A DNA stretch of 64,000 nucleotides from Cercospora beticola (GCF_033473495.1 NC_088942.1:496001-560000), one strand, 5' to 3'. Positions 46,194-61,239 are shown, numbered from the stretch's first letter. Numbers and translations: made by a program. Notes: generated by a model from the letters alone, not told the origin.

Positions 46194-49100
46194 TACGTCC
46201 TTCTACTATTATTAAAATACTACTAGATAATTATTAGTATAGGCGTTTAATTCGATAGTAAAGCTATAATATATTTTCCTAGCTTACTTCTATTTACTAT
46301 TTCTTAGTAATAACGACTAGTACTACTATAACTACTCTATCTCGTTATCGCTTACTATTACTACTATTATATTCTCTAATTAAGAAGTCTTTACTAACGA
46401 TAATTCTCTTTAGTAGATAATATAAGAAATTATATATAATAATAGTTATACTCTACTACTATTCTACTTATCGCTACTACTACTATTATCCTCTTTATAG
46501 CTATAATAGTAATAGTAATAGTAATAGTAAGAAGAAGAAGTTATACTACTAGCTATTATAGACGAGCCGTTTATACTACTACTACTACTATTATTATTAA
46601 GAGTACTATCTTCTTCTTTATACTACTATAGTTAGCTATTTTCTATTCCCTACTATAGCTAACTCTCTTCTATATACTATAGCTAGCTACTACTAGCTCC
46701 TCGAGTCTACTATAGCTTAAGTATATTCTCTATCTCTAAAATTAATAAATAGTAGCTATAGTTTAGTATTAGCTATATATCTAGTACGACTCTAATACTA
46801 GTATCTAAGTCTAAGCCTATACTATTCTCTACTTTCTTAATACTACTTCTACTAACTCTAACTCTAAAGAAGTATAGTCTAAAGTCTAGTAGTAAGAATA
46901 AGAATATAGTATATCGCTAGCTACTACTACTAGCTAATATATATTATACTACTATAGTCTACTACTAGATATATATTATTCTTCTATTTTAGTTATCTAA
47001 TCTAACTATATAATAGGCTATATAGGTAGTTATACTAGAGCGCTAGTATATACTCGTCTATATATTATATATTAAGAAGACTAATAATAGCGAAATCTAG
47101 TTATAGAAATACGCTTATTATACTAAGAATTAGTAGGTTTATTATATATATAAAGTAGATACCTATATAGTATATAAAGAACGTAATAGTAGTCTCGCGT
47201 TAGGAAAGAGGACTACTTCGATTAGGCTACTCGGTAGCTCGATCTAGTAATCTATAGCTTACGCTCGCGAGTAGCCTAAGTATAAAACGTTACGTCTTTC
47301 TCTATATATATCTATTTACTTATAATCCTCTTCCTATATAACGTCGCTTATATATATTATACCTCTAAACTAACTACTTATACTACTATATCTCTACTAT
47401 AGAGCTTTCGCTCTTTCGGATTCTCTAGTACCTACTTGTCGACTATCGTAGCTACTACGCTAACTCGAAGAATAATACTATCTCTACGAATCGTAGTAGA
47501 TAGACTAAACGTTTCTAGTACTTACTTACTACCGAGCTATATATATAGAACGCTTTAGACTATCTTCGAAGCTATCTATAAGACGTAAGAGTACGTCTAT
47601 AGCTACGAACCTTTATACTCTAAGCTAGTATATATATAGATTCTAATAGTAATAGCGAGCGAAGATAGCTATAAGCTACGACTTTAGAGACTCCGACCTA
47701 TACTATATATAACGCGTTATATCGTAGATAGTTAAGCTCGAGAGAAGCTATTAGGAAATAGTAAAACGAGGCGTAGCGTACGTTTCTAGAACGTAGCTAA
47801 TAATATTCGCCTTAAAAAGAATATAAATAGGTCCCGAGTATAGTAGATAGGTTAGGCGCTATTACTATAAAAACCGAAGTAATATCCGCTTATATTAGTA
47901 TACTATAGATTATCTAGAGTAAAATAACTATAGGATATATTTACTAAGCGGTCGCTTTTTATATCGAAGCGACGCGGACTAGAAATAAAAGCGCCTAATA
48001 ATACGAGGCGTATACTACTCGCTTTAAGAAGACTTTCTAAGATATATATATCTATATTTACTATATCTTCGGCCTCTCTCTAGGCGCTAACTAGTAGAAC
48101 GACTATCTTTCTAAGTATTATATAGGCGGTTTACTATTAGTAATTAGAAGAGAAGTTATTATAAACTTCTATTCTAATAATAGGTCCGGAGATAGTATAA
48201 TCGATAAAGTATATATAGTCTACTATAATCTAGTCTATAGTAGAATATAAATACTTAGCGATTTAGTTTTGCTAGTAAACTACTTTTACTTTCTAGCTTC
48301 TCTATCTACGTTATATTAGAATTACTCTAATAGACGCTATACTAATATCCTTCTACTCGAGTACTTCTACTTAACTTAATAACTTTATCGTCTATCTAGG
48401 ACTATCTACTACTAAGAAAAGTAAAAGAAATTCTATAAAGAGAAACTTAAAGATATAGAAAGATAATAACTCGCTTAGATAGACGAGTCCGACTAAAGAC
48501 TTTATTAGGCAACCGAGTAGTTTTAGCTATTAGAGTCGGTCCTAACTCGTTATAAGATCTACTAGGCTTAACTATAAGCTAACTTTTCTAATTAAAGTAT
48601 ATAGTATAGCTATTATAGCGCCTAGCGTAGCTAAGGCTTATATAAACGTCGCTATAGATAAATACTATATAGTCGAGAACTCTATAATAGCCGGGATTAA
48701 TAGTAGTAACTTATCTACTAGTCGCCTAGACTTTCTATACGATTTTAGTAAATAGAGTAGTATTAATAATAATATATAGTCCTAGAAAAGTTAGACTAGT
48801 ATCGAGAGCGTATCTATATATACTATAGCTCCTATCGGCGTCCTAGAATCGATAGTATAGTAGCCTATAACTTAGATAGAAGTCCGACTTAATATACTAG
48901 CTAAAGACTACGAATATAAATTTATAGTAGCAGATCTCCTTATAATAGATATATCTCTAGGCCGAGGCGTTTATACTAACTTTAGTATAACGTATATAAT
49001 ATCTAAATAGATACTATATCTATTCTTTAATATTATTATTTCTATAGAGTAAAAGGAAAGTAATCGGAATATATTTTATTTAGCAGATAATAATACGATA

Positions 49101-50250
49101 TAAGCTACGAAGCGTAGGAAGTAAGCTAGATATATTTAACGTTATTTCTCGCTATTAGTAATAACCTACTAAGTTCGAGTTAGGTTCTATAGCTTATAAA
49201 ATATAGCGTAAGTAAGCGATATATTATACTACTCTACTTTACTCGAGAGCTCTCTATTAAAAGAATAAGATAACGTATTACTTAACGGGCTTAATAGATA
49301 TAGAGACGAGCTAAGTAACCTTAAGTATAGCTCGATAAACTTTTACTATACTTCTAGAAACGTAGAAGTCGATAGTAGTAATAACGAGATAAGACTATAG
49401 AAACTATAAAGGTATTATCGATCGATTAGTAGTACTTCTCGAAAGATTCGAGATACTAGCTATTCTAAGAAGTATACCCGATTAAGCAGCGCTTCGAAAA
49501 GTAATTCGCGCTAGTAGAGAGTACTTATACCTAAGAAGCTCCTATATAAACTCTAGCTAGGACTACTAGCTAATATAGAAGAGTAGGTATACTTACTATA
49601 TCTTCTAGAAGATATAGACCTATCTATAATATCTAGTATAGATAGGAGCTCTAGTCTCGGTAGCTCGTATAGCGATAAGCTATAGATAGGCCTTAAATAG
49701 CTAGCGCGTAAAGATATCGCCTAGCGCGATTATATAAGTATAGAATATTTCCTTTTGCTTTCTATATACTACTAATAAGCCTAGCCTTTGTCCGAGAAAA
49801 TTCGATACTATTACTCTAAACGTAAACCTATACGTAAGTACTATCGCTCGAAAACCTTACTATATACGATTTATTCTACTAGCGTTACCTACTTATACTA
49901 CTCTATAGACTCTGCCTCTCGGTCGCTATAAAAATAAATAAGAAAGCAAACTCGCTATAGTATAAGCCTAGTTAGTACTTCTAACGTATAAGACTAACTT
50001 CGCTTAAAGTCGCTCTATAGAATTAAGAAGGAGCCTATATAGGCTATTAAGGAAATTATTAGTAGTAGACGTAAGTACGGCAGAATATTCTACTAAGTAA
50101 AGTAGAAGCCGACGTAGGAGCCTACGGAAAGTCTATAAGGGACTGCCGACGGAGCTATAGCTAAGTTTTACTATAGAAGCGCCTGCTAAGGCTGTCGCTA
50201 CTAGCGCTTCGCTTAACTAGACAACTAAATATAGGGCAGGAAGAGCGAAC

Positions 50251-51141
50251 GCCCCGCGTGACGAACATATAGATTTATTAGCTACGATCGTTTGTATGCA
50301 CCTTCACCGCCGCAAAGACGAGCGCGCTGTCGGGTCCGCTATCGTGCATGTCCGTTCCAAATGAAGTACTATTCCAGCTTCCTCAACTCTCCGCGTATCA
50401 GAACCCTACGTAGTTGTCGATAGTATACCGAAGAAAAAAACCATAGTCCGGCCGTCCGTAACTCCTCCCAGAATACGTTGCACGGTATGGAGAGGAGCCT
50501 GGATCCACGAAGGCCACGCTCCACGTCGCTGCCTGCCACACGATGAATGCAGTAGCAACGGCATATGGTTTCAGAGATGGACATCCTAAAATGTCTTCGC
50601 GGGTTGAGGTCTGTACTATCATCGCGCCACCTCTTGGATCCCTGATCCGTATGATTCCGTTCTCTGGTCCGTACCTGCACCGGCTCTGATAAATGTACGT
50701 GCCTGGGCCGCTGCTGGGCACTCGTAAAGTTCAAATTTTCGAACCTATGTTGGACATCTTCGACAAGCTGTCCGTTGCCTCTGGAGGCACTAGCACTCAT
50801 GCCCACGAGCGCAGTAGGGCAAGGGGAAAGATGGGCCGAAGCTTGCTTTGTGAACTGCATCAATGGTACCACTGCCGCTGTTCTAACCTTTCAGAAAGTC
50901 AATGCGAGTCATTCGGTGAATGAATGCTGCTTGACGCAGTTCAATGCAATGAAGCCAGTCATCCGACGTGGAAAGTCACGTTGTCCACGCAGAGAGCGGC
51001 GTCGAGGCAGGCGCAGCTCTATTGCGCTTGAATCGAATTCACGACGACTGCACAAATTCGAGCCCGGTGCACATCCCTGTCAGGAGTATTCACGCAGGTA
51101 TCCCATTTGAAGCAGAAGCATTAGGCTTAGGGTGAATCGTG
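50251..51141. other. Unmutated island between the RIP blocks, left part
   Basis: CpA and TpG return to normal frequency here. A minus-strand frame at 50,721-50,398 reads protein-like (IIRIRDPRGGAMIVQTST and ILGCPSLKPYAVATAFIVWQ) but lacks an ATG and a clear upstream exon; a second frame (50,872-50,369) overlaps it. I cannot join them into one gene model, so this may be a gene fragment. Confidence 0.4.
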
Positions 51142-51720
51142 ACAGCCTTCAAACCTTTTGAAAGCTGCCAGCGATGCGGGTGATCTCTCCCCGATAGAAT
51201 TCCCTTCGGCTTCGCTGGTCGAATGGTCGTTTGCGCTTGCAGTTTGGCGAGAGTTCGCCAAGCGCCTGTCGTGGGACAATTTCACTTCGTTCAAAGTCGA
51301 TAATCATGAGCTGCCCCGTCTTGCCGTCGTACAACATGTTCCTTAGCTCCGCATTATGATGCAGGACCTGCAGTGCTCGGATAGCCTCGTACGCTTTTCT
51401 GATTCGTTTATTATATAACGGCTTTACCGACGCAAAGGACTCGTCCTATACTATAAGCTATGCTAGAGATGTCTCTGCCTAGCTTAGTAGTAGGATATGT
51501 CGTAGCTCGACCCCGTTATAATAGTAAGGCAAATCGAGCTCTATACTACTATAGTATATAGGTACGTATCGTCCTTATAGGCTCTATAGTTAATTGTATA
51601 CGATTGCCTCGTACTCTAGATAGCTCTTATAGGTATAGTCTATTCCTTTTATAACTAAGATATAACCTTCTATATCTAGGCGGAGTTTTAGTAAGGCTCT
51701 ATAGAAGCTATAAATAAAGA
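51142..51720 (-). pseudogene. Fungal kinase-like protein, 3' part, running into RIP-mutated DNA
   Basis: On the minus strand a frame ends at 51,142-51,149 with FDQRSRREFYRGEITRIAGS near the C-terminus. It contains ALQVLHHNAELRNMLYDGKT then LMIIDFERSE, which match the catalytic-loop (HxD-type, here HHNAELRN) and metal-binding (DFE) segments of the fungal kinase-like family often annotated as serine/threonine kinase-like. Upstream of about 51,405 the same frame continues in RIP-mutated DNA with stops: KPLYNKRIRKAYEAIRA, then LPYYYNGVELRH and GRYVPIYY, the family's N-lobe blocks. The catalytic Asp of the canonical HRD is replaced by Asn in HHNAE, so activity is doubtful even before mutation. The 3' end of the gene is thus clean while its 5' part is mutated. 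Confidence 0.7.
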
Positions 51721-54700
51721 GAGGGCAATAATTAGCTATAGTACTATAGTCGATCGTAAGCTATTAGCGAGTAAGTCGGAGGAAATACTTCTATATAATA
51801 TATACTAGGCTATATTCGGTTATATTCGGGCAGAATAGGTCTATTAGAAGCTCTCGGTAGAGGCCGAGTAGGTAGTTATAAGAATAATATACTCGATTCT
51901 AGATATAAGTATAAGCTTACCTTTCTTATAGAGATCTCTACTACTATCCGCGGCCTCTAGTATACCTTCTTATCGAGCTTCTTAACGTCTACGAACGCGT
52001 TTACGCTCTAGAAGTAGAGCTTATAGCTTGTTCGGTACTATCGCTCTTAGAGTCTTTACTTCTTACTATTAACTTAGTACTCTATCTACTATATTAACTA
52101 TAAAGGTAGATTAGTAAGTAGTATATATCTTTATACTACTTATAGAGTCGATATTCGAAAGCTTCTTTAGATCTATACTCTATCTCTAGAATCGTTATAA
52201 GAATATCGATAAATTCGACCTACTATTTCTTTAACTTAGCTTTTATATTATTAACCTATACTTAACTAAGTAGATCTTCTAATAGTACTTACTAGATAAA
52301 CGCGAATACTTAGAAGATAGCTATTCTTTCTAGATAACTCTCTACGTCTACTTTATAGTCTTTCTTTAGTATATTAACGCTAAAGTAAACTATAGTAGAA
52401 TTATCTAGAATATATAGAAAGATATATACCTCTTCTATATAAATATATCTATATTATATATATTTATCGATTATATAAGAGAATAACTATATAATTACTA
52501 TAGCTAGTAGATACTTATAAAGAAAAATAAAACTATTCTTATTTTAGCTAATTACGTTCTACTCGAGTTAGATTTCGGACTAAAGTCTAGTATAGATCTC
52601 TTCGATTATAAGCTTATATAGTACTTTATATTCGATTACGATTAATAGCCGAATACTTCTATTCTCTCGCTATAGTATATAGAATTAATCTACTTATATA
52701 TTTCTCTATTATTAGTTACTATTACTCTAGATCGCTAACCTCTCTATTATATTACTTAATATAGATATTTCTACTCTCCGAAAGCTCGCTACGTTCTCGA
52801 ATAATACCTAACTATACTCTAGTAAGCTAGGCGCTAGCTTATAATTATATATAAGTATAGTATATATCTCTTTAACTATTTTTTCGACTATAAGCTATTA
52901 TAAGAACTATAGATTATCTTCGGACTCGATCGGGTTAATATAATCCTTAATAGACTTATATATAACTATCGATAGGTAGAGAGCTATATACTATAGCCTA
53001 TTAATATTACTTAGAAGAGTCTAGGTATATTATTATCGTTCGCCGAAGTCTTTCTAGAATATAATTATTTAGAGGAAGAGCCTCGAAGCTAGATTAGTAG
53101 TAGAGCTATAAGTAACTAATAAAAAGTCGGTAATAGGTCGTATCTTCTTATAGAATATATAGTAGCTTTCGAGAAAATTAGCTAGAGTCTAGTTAATAGT
53201 AGTTATAGCTACTTATTCTATAAGTTTATATCGATACTACTTCTTCTCTTATTACTACTATTCTTTCTATTATCTATACTCTATAACTTCTTATTTATAC
53301 TATACTTTCTTCTTTCGATACTACTCTTCTTTTCTTTAATACTCTATAATTTCCTAGTTTAGCTATACTTCTATAAGCTACGTTTATAGCCTAGCGATCT
53401 CGTCGGCTATTATATATATATTATTAGCTTAATAGTAAGCGATCTAAGTAAATAAATATACTTGCTAACTTTTAGCTATAGCTACTAGAACTTTACTAGT
53501 TAATTGCTAGAGCTAAGTCTATATAACTAAGGCTTAATAATTCTGCTTAGTAAATACTAGGAGTAGTCTCGAATAATATATTATTATATATTACTAAAAT
53601 TAGGCTACGTATTAGACCTAATTTAGACTATATACTAGTTAGAGCTATAGCTTATAGCGTAGCGACTAGCGCTAAGTTCCTATCTAAAGTAATCGCTATA
53701 ATTCTTATATAATAGAGAGTAGGCTTAGTACTATAGTTACTATAGTAATAACCTACCTTATAGCGAATTAATATCTATAACTATATATACTCCTACGGCT
53801 ACTAATACGCTACTTAATAAATATATATTTATAAGAGACTCCTTAGCGAAAAGTTTTAGAATTATCTAATAGTTTTATCTTATTTATAGTTTGCTTATAC
53901 TACTAAGCTATATTAATCCTATTTACTTATATATACTACGCTACTCTATTCTATATATACTTAATCTTTACTACTTATAGTTAAAGCCTTTCGTAGCGCT
54001 TATATACTTTATTTATCTACAAAAACGCTCGTTCTATAGTATTACTTCTAGGAGCTATAGTCTAAAACTATCTAGCTCCTTTCGAGAATTACTTTCTAAG
54101 ATATAGAGTTATTCCTTAGTAAGAGATATTACTTCTAGTAGATTCCTATAGTAATATTATTTTAGATAATAGTTATATATATTATTATATTATTAAGTAG
54201 AAGAGCTTAGGTAATCTCTATAGTCTCTAGAGACCTACTTATAGCTAGTTAGTTTATTTAGTAGCGCTCCTATAGATCGAGTAAAGCTATTATAGTCTAT
54301 ATTTAGTTAGTAGATTATATTAGGTACTAGATAAGTATTATAAGATACCTATATAGTTAGTCTACTTCTACGAGAGATATCTCGCGCGGCTTATATAACG
54401 AATCTATAAAAGCTATCGATACTAAGTAAAGTACTAGCTACTAGTAGTATATCCGGGCGTTACTATAAGTCCTATTTTATTATAGTAGCGATATTATACT
54501 CTATATTAGTAAAGATATCTTCTTAGTAAAGTATAATATATAGGCGTATAATACTATAGCTATAGTAGTATAGGCTATAAACTTTATATTTATCTTATTT
54601 CTAGCTATAGTCGAAGTATAGTCTCTAAAGCTCCGATATAACTATTAGATAGTAATAAGATAGATAGATAGTATATACTATCTTCTTAAGCGAGCTATAA

Positions 54701-56644
54701 AGATATATAACCTTCCTATTAGCTAGCTCTACTTCTACTTTAAAGCTATCGATATTTTAAGTATAGAGCTAAAGTAGCTAACTATCGAATCTCTCTAGAA
54801 ACTTATAGAAAAGTATTAGTTCGGCGCGTATAGCCTATATAGCTAGGAAGTCGATTACTTTCTTAAGAGTATCTATTAAGTATTATAGTATAGAAGTATC
54901 GAAAGTACGCTATAAGTTATATACGATAAAAGTACTATAAAAGAAGTAAAAGTCTAGGATCTTCGCTAACGTCGAGATTCCTATATCTATAATAACTAAG
55001 GTATTATAATATTTAGAAAGTATAGTAATAGTATTCTCGGTATACTATAGGTCTACGCTATTATAGAGCTAGAGTCGCTTCTAAAAGCGTAATATATAAG
55101 TCGTAGTAGCTTTCTATTTAGATATATTTAAGTACGAGATAGTAGAGTATATAGAAGAGCTTACTAAAAAAGAAAGCGAAAGAGAAGAATAAAAAGAGTT
55201 AGGCGAGCTATAAATATAAAGATCTAGAGCTCCTACTACCTTACTAGCGTATAGCTAGTAGTAGCGTTACCTATCTATAGAGCTCTAAGCCGTAGTATAT
55301 CTCTACTATAGCTACTATTCCGGTATAAGTCGATACTATAATTAGATAGAGAATAGAGTACGTTATATAGCCGAAGCTCTTAAGTATATTCGATTAGCTA
55401 ATATAAACGTATATAGAGCTATTATAGGCTATTCTACTCTCCGAGATTATATTATTTATATAGAATATAGCTATTAAGGCCTAGAGTATATAACCGAAGT
55501 TATAAGTCGAGATACTTATATTAATTATTAGTCGTATACTATATCTAGTATTACCGAAAACTTTATAGATAGATAGTTGCGATAGGAGAGGATCTTCTAT
55601 ATTACTAGGTACCTTCTATTATTACGAATAGCTATAGTAAATATACTAGAGTTAAGGCCTATATAGCCGACTATATACTTTAACTAGTTTCCGAGTTACT
55701 AGGTATAAGGATACCGCTTTATATAAAACTAATTAGTAGTATATTAATATATTCTATATTCGAGTTATATAAAAGAGAATTATCTTCTATCTAGGTACTT
55801 AACTAGAGAGATTTTTATAGACTTTAGAAAATATAGATAATCTCTAAGTAGATCTATTAAGAGCTATATATAGTAACTATTATAGTAGGAAGTGTCCGTC
55901 GTAGTATCTATATAGCTAGATCCTAATAGAGTTACTACGCTACTATTAATATCGATAGATATATACTCTATCGTTTACTTACTCTTTCTATAATATATAC
56001 TCTAATATTTCTTTACTTTTATATACTAGCTATATATACTACTACTATTTAGATCTTATAGCTCTATAAACTACTAAGTAGTAGAGAGTTATAGCCGGTA
56101 CTATACGCCGAGGGAGCTCGTCGTTAACTGCTTTTAGCTCTTAAACTAGCTCTTACTATTACTATAGCTCTCTTCCTTTTAAGTCTAAAAAGATTATTAA
56201 TTTATCCTAGAACGTTTAATTCTCTACTTCTTAGTACTTATTATCGTCGGATACTTTAAGTATAAGCTCGTAATAAGCGCTAGGCTATTACTACTTATTT
56301 CCCGAGCTAGGTCTATATAAGACTAGAAGAAATATAGAATTTCTCGTTACTTTAAACTCTCCTCTTTATATTTCTTTCGGACTTCCTATATTCTTATTAC
56401 TTATTCTTCTCGATATAATAGATTAAGGTACTAGTTCCGTCCTATATAGTATTAGCCGCTATATACTTAGCTTCTATATTTAAATACTAAGAGTATAGGC
56501 CGGCTAATAACGTACTATATAAGTTATTATACCTCTACGTCTATAAAATACTAGTATCTACGTTGCGAAGCGGTAAATCGTTATTATCTATATTATAATA
56601 ACGCCTATAGCATTTTAGTAGTACTATAAAGTAGTATATTTCGT

Positions 56645-56910
56645 TAAGATAAGTACTAGACTATCTACTAATCGAAGTCTTATTATAACTCTCGAGCTTT
56701 ATTAAAGTACTTAACTCCGGGAGTTAAGGCCTCTATTCTACTTATAATATACTATAGGCCGAGTATATAGTACTATCGATTATTTATACTACTCTCTCTC
56801 TATACTCTAATAGTCTAACCTTTATATAATTATTACTATTAAGGCTTTAAAACTACTATTAGATAGGTCGCGCTAAATTCGATTATATAGAATTATATCT
56901 AGTATAAATA
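56645..56910 (+). repeat. Diverged direct repeat, copy 1
   Basis: Shares GTACTAGACTATCTACTAAT and a further ~250 bp of patchy similarity with 58,805-59,070. The central CTTAACTCC-G-GGAGTTAAG is a near-palindrome. It could be an old LTR pair or a duplicated coding segment; no target duplication was found. Confidence 0.6.
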
Positions 56911-58804
56911 CTCTCGCTCTTTCCGACGTAGCCTTTTGCGTTATTTATAATACTAATAGGTCGCTTAAGTCTAGTTATCTCTAAATATCTTAAAATCGGA
57001 TCTAACCTATATATAGTATACCTATTATAACTATATAAGTATATATTTATAGTTACTATATCTTCGCTAGAATCCTAAAGATCCTTCTCTACTAAATAAA
57101 ATAGAACTACTAAATCGAAAAGGCTTACCTCTCTACTTTTAAATATTCTCTATAGAATCCTCTATCTTCTATTAGCTTTATATATAGATATTAGCTCTTA
57201 TCGGCTTACGTACTATAGTCTTTAGTAGTATAGTATACTTTACCTTCTTATATATATAGTATTAGCTTTATAACTAGATACTATTTATCGATTATACTAG
57301 GTACTATATTTATAGCTATTCTTATCTTCGATTACTATACTCGTATACGTAGATAGTCTATATTCTTCGGCCGATTTCTCCGAATACCTTAGCGTTCTTT
57401 ATAGAAAGGACTAGTAAGAACTATAGAAAGATAACTAGGAGTTCTAGAGTATCTTAGCTTTATACTCGGATATTAAGGACCTCGATCTATTAATATTACT
57501 AGTAATTAGTAAAGAAGAACGAATATACTATACGCTACTTATATATAATAACTACGTCTAGGTACTCTATAATAATATACTTATAGCTTTACTCTATAAG
57601 CTTTCTAAGCTATAATACTTCTAGTATCTAGAATATTAGACTACTATCGATCTAGAGCTACTAGATACTAACGAAAGCCTAATATATATAGAATAAGACG
57701 ATTTTACTTAGAGTAGTACGCTTAGCTATCTAGTCCGCTCTCTCGAATAGTATAGAAAAAGTAATATTCTAAGTTTAGCGTTTAGTAATATAGATCTAAG
57801 GCCTAACGAGACGAACCTAGTAGAGCGTAGCGCTCGGTATTAGCGAACTATAACTGCCTCGTTAAATTTGTTTTTACTACTATATATCCTAAACTAAATT
57901 TCGGACTAAAAGGCTTCTAAGTTTAGTATTATTACCTATATACTCCGCTAGCTATACTTTTCGTTAGCGCTAGAGTCGGTACTAGTATAATAGCTAATAA
58001 GCTCTTCTTTCCTATCTCTACTCTATAGAGTAGCGCTAAACCTTATATATCTAGTACTTAATACTAACGACTCGCTCTAAGAAAACGATAGTAATTTCTA
58101 TCTAGACTAGCTAGGTCTACTTAACTTCTAGATTATATTAATATACCTTATCTTTCTATATCTTATCTACTTTAATCTATATAGATAGTTATATATATAA
58201 GCCGAGATATAATAATTTCTAAGCTACTATACTCCTTCTTTTTATAATTTAACTCTTATTTATAATATTATATAGAAAGGCGATTTTATATTATTTATAC
58301 GCTTTCTAGGCAGTCTATAGTTACTTATTAAGATATAAGTTTAGAGCTCGTATAATAGTTTCTAGAAAGGCTAAGAGTATAAAGAGAATCTAGTTCTATA
58401 ACTAATATTAGATATATTATATATATTAGTAAATATATAACTTAGATTACTTCTACTTAACTAAGGTAGTAATAGTAGAGCTCTTTAGCTAGTAAGAGCC
58501 TAGCCGAGAGCAGCTTACTAGCTAAACCGATCTTTATTATACCTACTAGTAATCTTATTAGAAAAGTATATATTCTCGGACGAAAACTTATATACGACTA
58601 CTCTAATAGAATTTATACGCGAAGGCTAACTATATCGAGATTCTACTATAGGATTATATACGTAGTATACTATAATAATAGATTTCTGTCGGCTAGAGCT
58701 AGGTCCTATTATTATAAGTTATATTATATATATATTTTATATATTAGTACCTCTTAGGAATCTTATAGAGTAGATTCGGATAGTAATAGCTAATAAGAGT
58801 TAAG

Positions 58805-59070
58805 GCGAGTACTAGACTATCTACTAATCGAAGTCCTATTCTAACTTTAGAGCTTTATACGAGTACTTAACTCCGGAGTTAATACGTCTATTCTTCTTAT
58901 AATATACTATAAATTAAATATATAGTACTATCGAATATCTATACTACTTAACCTCTACTACCTAATAACTTAATTATAGTATAATCCTTCCTACTTATTA
59001 AGGCTCGAGAACTATTACTAGATATAGTCGCTTAGTATAGCTTACTTTATTATATATATACTACTCGCTC
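58805..59070 (+). repeat. Diverged direct repeat, copy 2
   Basis: Partner of 56,645-56,910. Contains the perfect 16-bp palindrome TTAACTCCGGAGTTAA at 58,867-58,882, which copy 1 has in an interrupted form. Confidence 0.6.
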
Positions 59071-61239
59071 TATACTATAAAGTTAACTATCGATTATAGG
59101 AACTACTTCTATACGTACTTATTCTCGTTTCTAATTAGTATACTTATATATAGATACTCTATATTCTTAAGCTAGTTTTTCTAAGTTCGAAGGCGTTCTT
59201 CGAGTCTAAGCTACTTAAAAACTCGAAAAGCTTAGTATATATTAAGTAGAACGATTCTATCTAGAACGAAATCTCTTACTTTCTAATTCGCTATATAGGA
59301 TAATATTATATAGAAAATAAGAACCTTTTTATATAATATTTTTAGTATAGAGATCTCTAGGCTAATCGGCTATAGCTAATAGTTACCGAACTACTAGAGC
59401 TAATTAAGAATAAAGAAAAGGATAAGAATAATACTTTAGCTAAAGACTTAATAATATAATACCTAATAGCTCTACTCGACTTACTTAAAAGGTCGTAGAG
59501 AAATAGTCTAAAAATAGAGAGAATAACCTCGAGAAGAATAAGATAGTATATAAAGTATAACTAGCGAATAGTTAGAGCTAGACTAGAAGACTTATAGTAT
59601 CTATTCTAAGGCCTAAGAAGTTTTTCTTAGAACTATAGTATAGTAGTCTCGAGGTATCTAGTAGTACTTTATACTCCGCTCTATAAGTAGGTATACTAAG
59701 TCGAATAACTAATATACTTAAATATAAAGTAAATACTAATCTATATAGTTTAGATCGAACCGTTTAGAAGTATATATAGATATATAATCTATTCTCTATA
59801 CTAACGAAGAACGCTCTCGACTATAGCCTATACTTCTTTCTAAAACTATAGTAGGATATCTATAAGAGTATAGAATATACGTCTAATTAGAGAGCTACTA
59901 GAGCCGCTACTATTCTTAGTTAGAAAAGATAACTATTAAAGGAACGACTAGATACTTTATATATAATTAAAAAGTAAGCGCTAGCTATTAACTCGGCTAC
60001 TCGAAATATTACTAAGCTAATCTACGATAATATTATTACGTTATTCTAAGTATTCTATTATAAGAGTATAGTTTCCTTTATTTATAAAGAAATAGATATA
60101 TCTCTCGAGTAAGTATTCCTATTAGATATTAACCTATAGTCTATTAATTCTAAGTATAAGAACTTATAGATTACTACTATCTATTTATAGAAGTATTTAT
60201 CTAGTAAGCTCGATCGTCTTTTTAGCTAACTAGGAATAGGTACTCTATAGCCTTATATATTTCTACTATAGCCTAAGAGTCTCTTATAGAAATATATCGA
60301 TACTAAATATTCTACTTAGCTATATAGATATAGTTAAGCTTAGTAATAAAGTCGATCTATAAAAGATAGGAAATAGACTCTAACCTCTCTCTAGCTAATA
60401 TAGATACTAGTCTTATTACTTCTCGTAGAGAGCTTCTTTATAACTCTACTACTATAGCCGAAATCTTCCTTACTCTTTTATTTTCTCTTAATAGAAACTC
60501 TAACTCTAACGAATTAGAAGTATAGCTATAAGACTTCTACTAGTACTTAGAGAATAGTAATATTAAGTAAATACTATAGGTCTATCTTCTATTTAGTAAA
60601 ACGAGGCTATCGCTAACTTTATTAGTAGTATAAGTATCTAGGTATTGCCGAGTTAGAGTAGCTAGTAAAGCTTATAGTATAGATATTACGAGTATTCTAT
60701 TAACCTCTAAGCCTATATAAATAAGTAGTTAGAATTATTTATAAAGAATATTAGGTTTAGGTTTTTATAATATTCCTACTTAGACTAATAGTAAGGTTAA
60801 TAGCTAAATCGGCTTATCGTATATAAGATAATAGAGATATTTCTCTATCTAAGTAATAGAAGGAAGTAGAGAAAGGAGGTAATAAACGGTCTATATCTTT
60901 ACTTTATATATAGTAGAGAAAGTATAGATATACTATTACTATTTATAGTCGAATTAAAAAGTAGTTATCTATCGTTATACTTATTTAGGCTACTATAATC
61001 CGGCTATAATACTAGGTAGAAGTTCGTCTATAGTCTATCTCTTTACTAATAATCTTAGTAGTATTTCTAGAGTAGAAGATCTTTTTTAAATATAGTAACC
61101 TCTTAAAAGTCTATCCTCTAACGTTAGAAATTCGCGTGTTTTTAAACGCGTATTTTCTATAGGATTAATTTAAACTATAATATAAACACGCTACGTACGC
61201 CTCTAAGGCCTATCTCTTATAATTACGTTTATAATTATA

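Larger units (their letters stand above)
32633..50250. repeat. RIP-saturated repeat block 1 (nested transposons)
   Basis: For 17.6 kb CpA and TpG are nearly absent and TpA dominates, while CpG persists. This is the expected end product of CpA to TpA mutation on both strands (repeat-induced point mutation). No long open frame survives. The transposons that can still be recognised are listed separately. The stretches 32,633-33,033, 33,274-34,150 and 46,199-50,250 lie inside this block; they hold mutated repeat DNA in which I recognise no domain. Confidence 0.92.
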
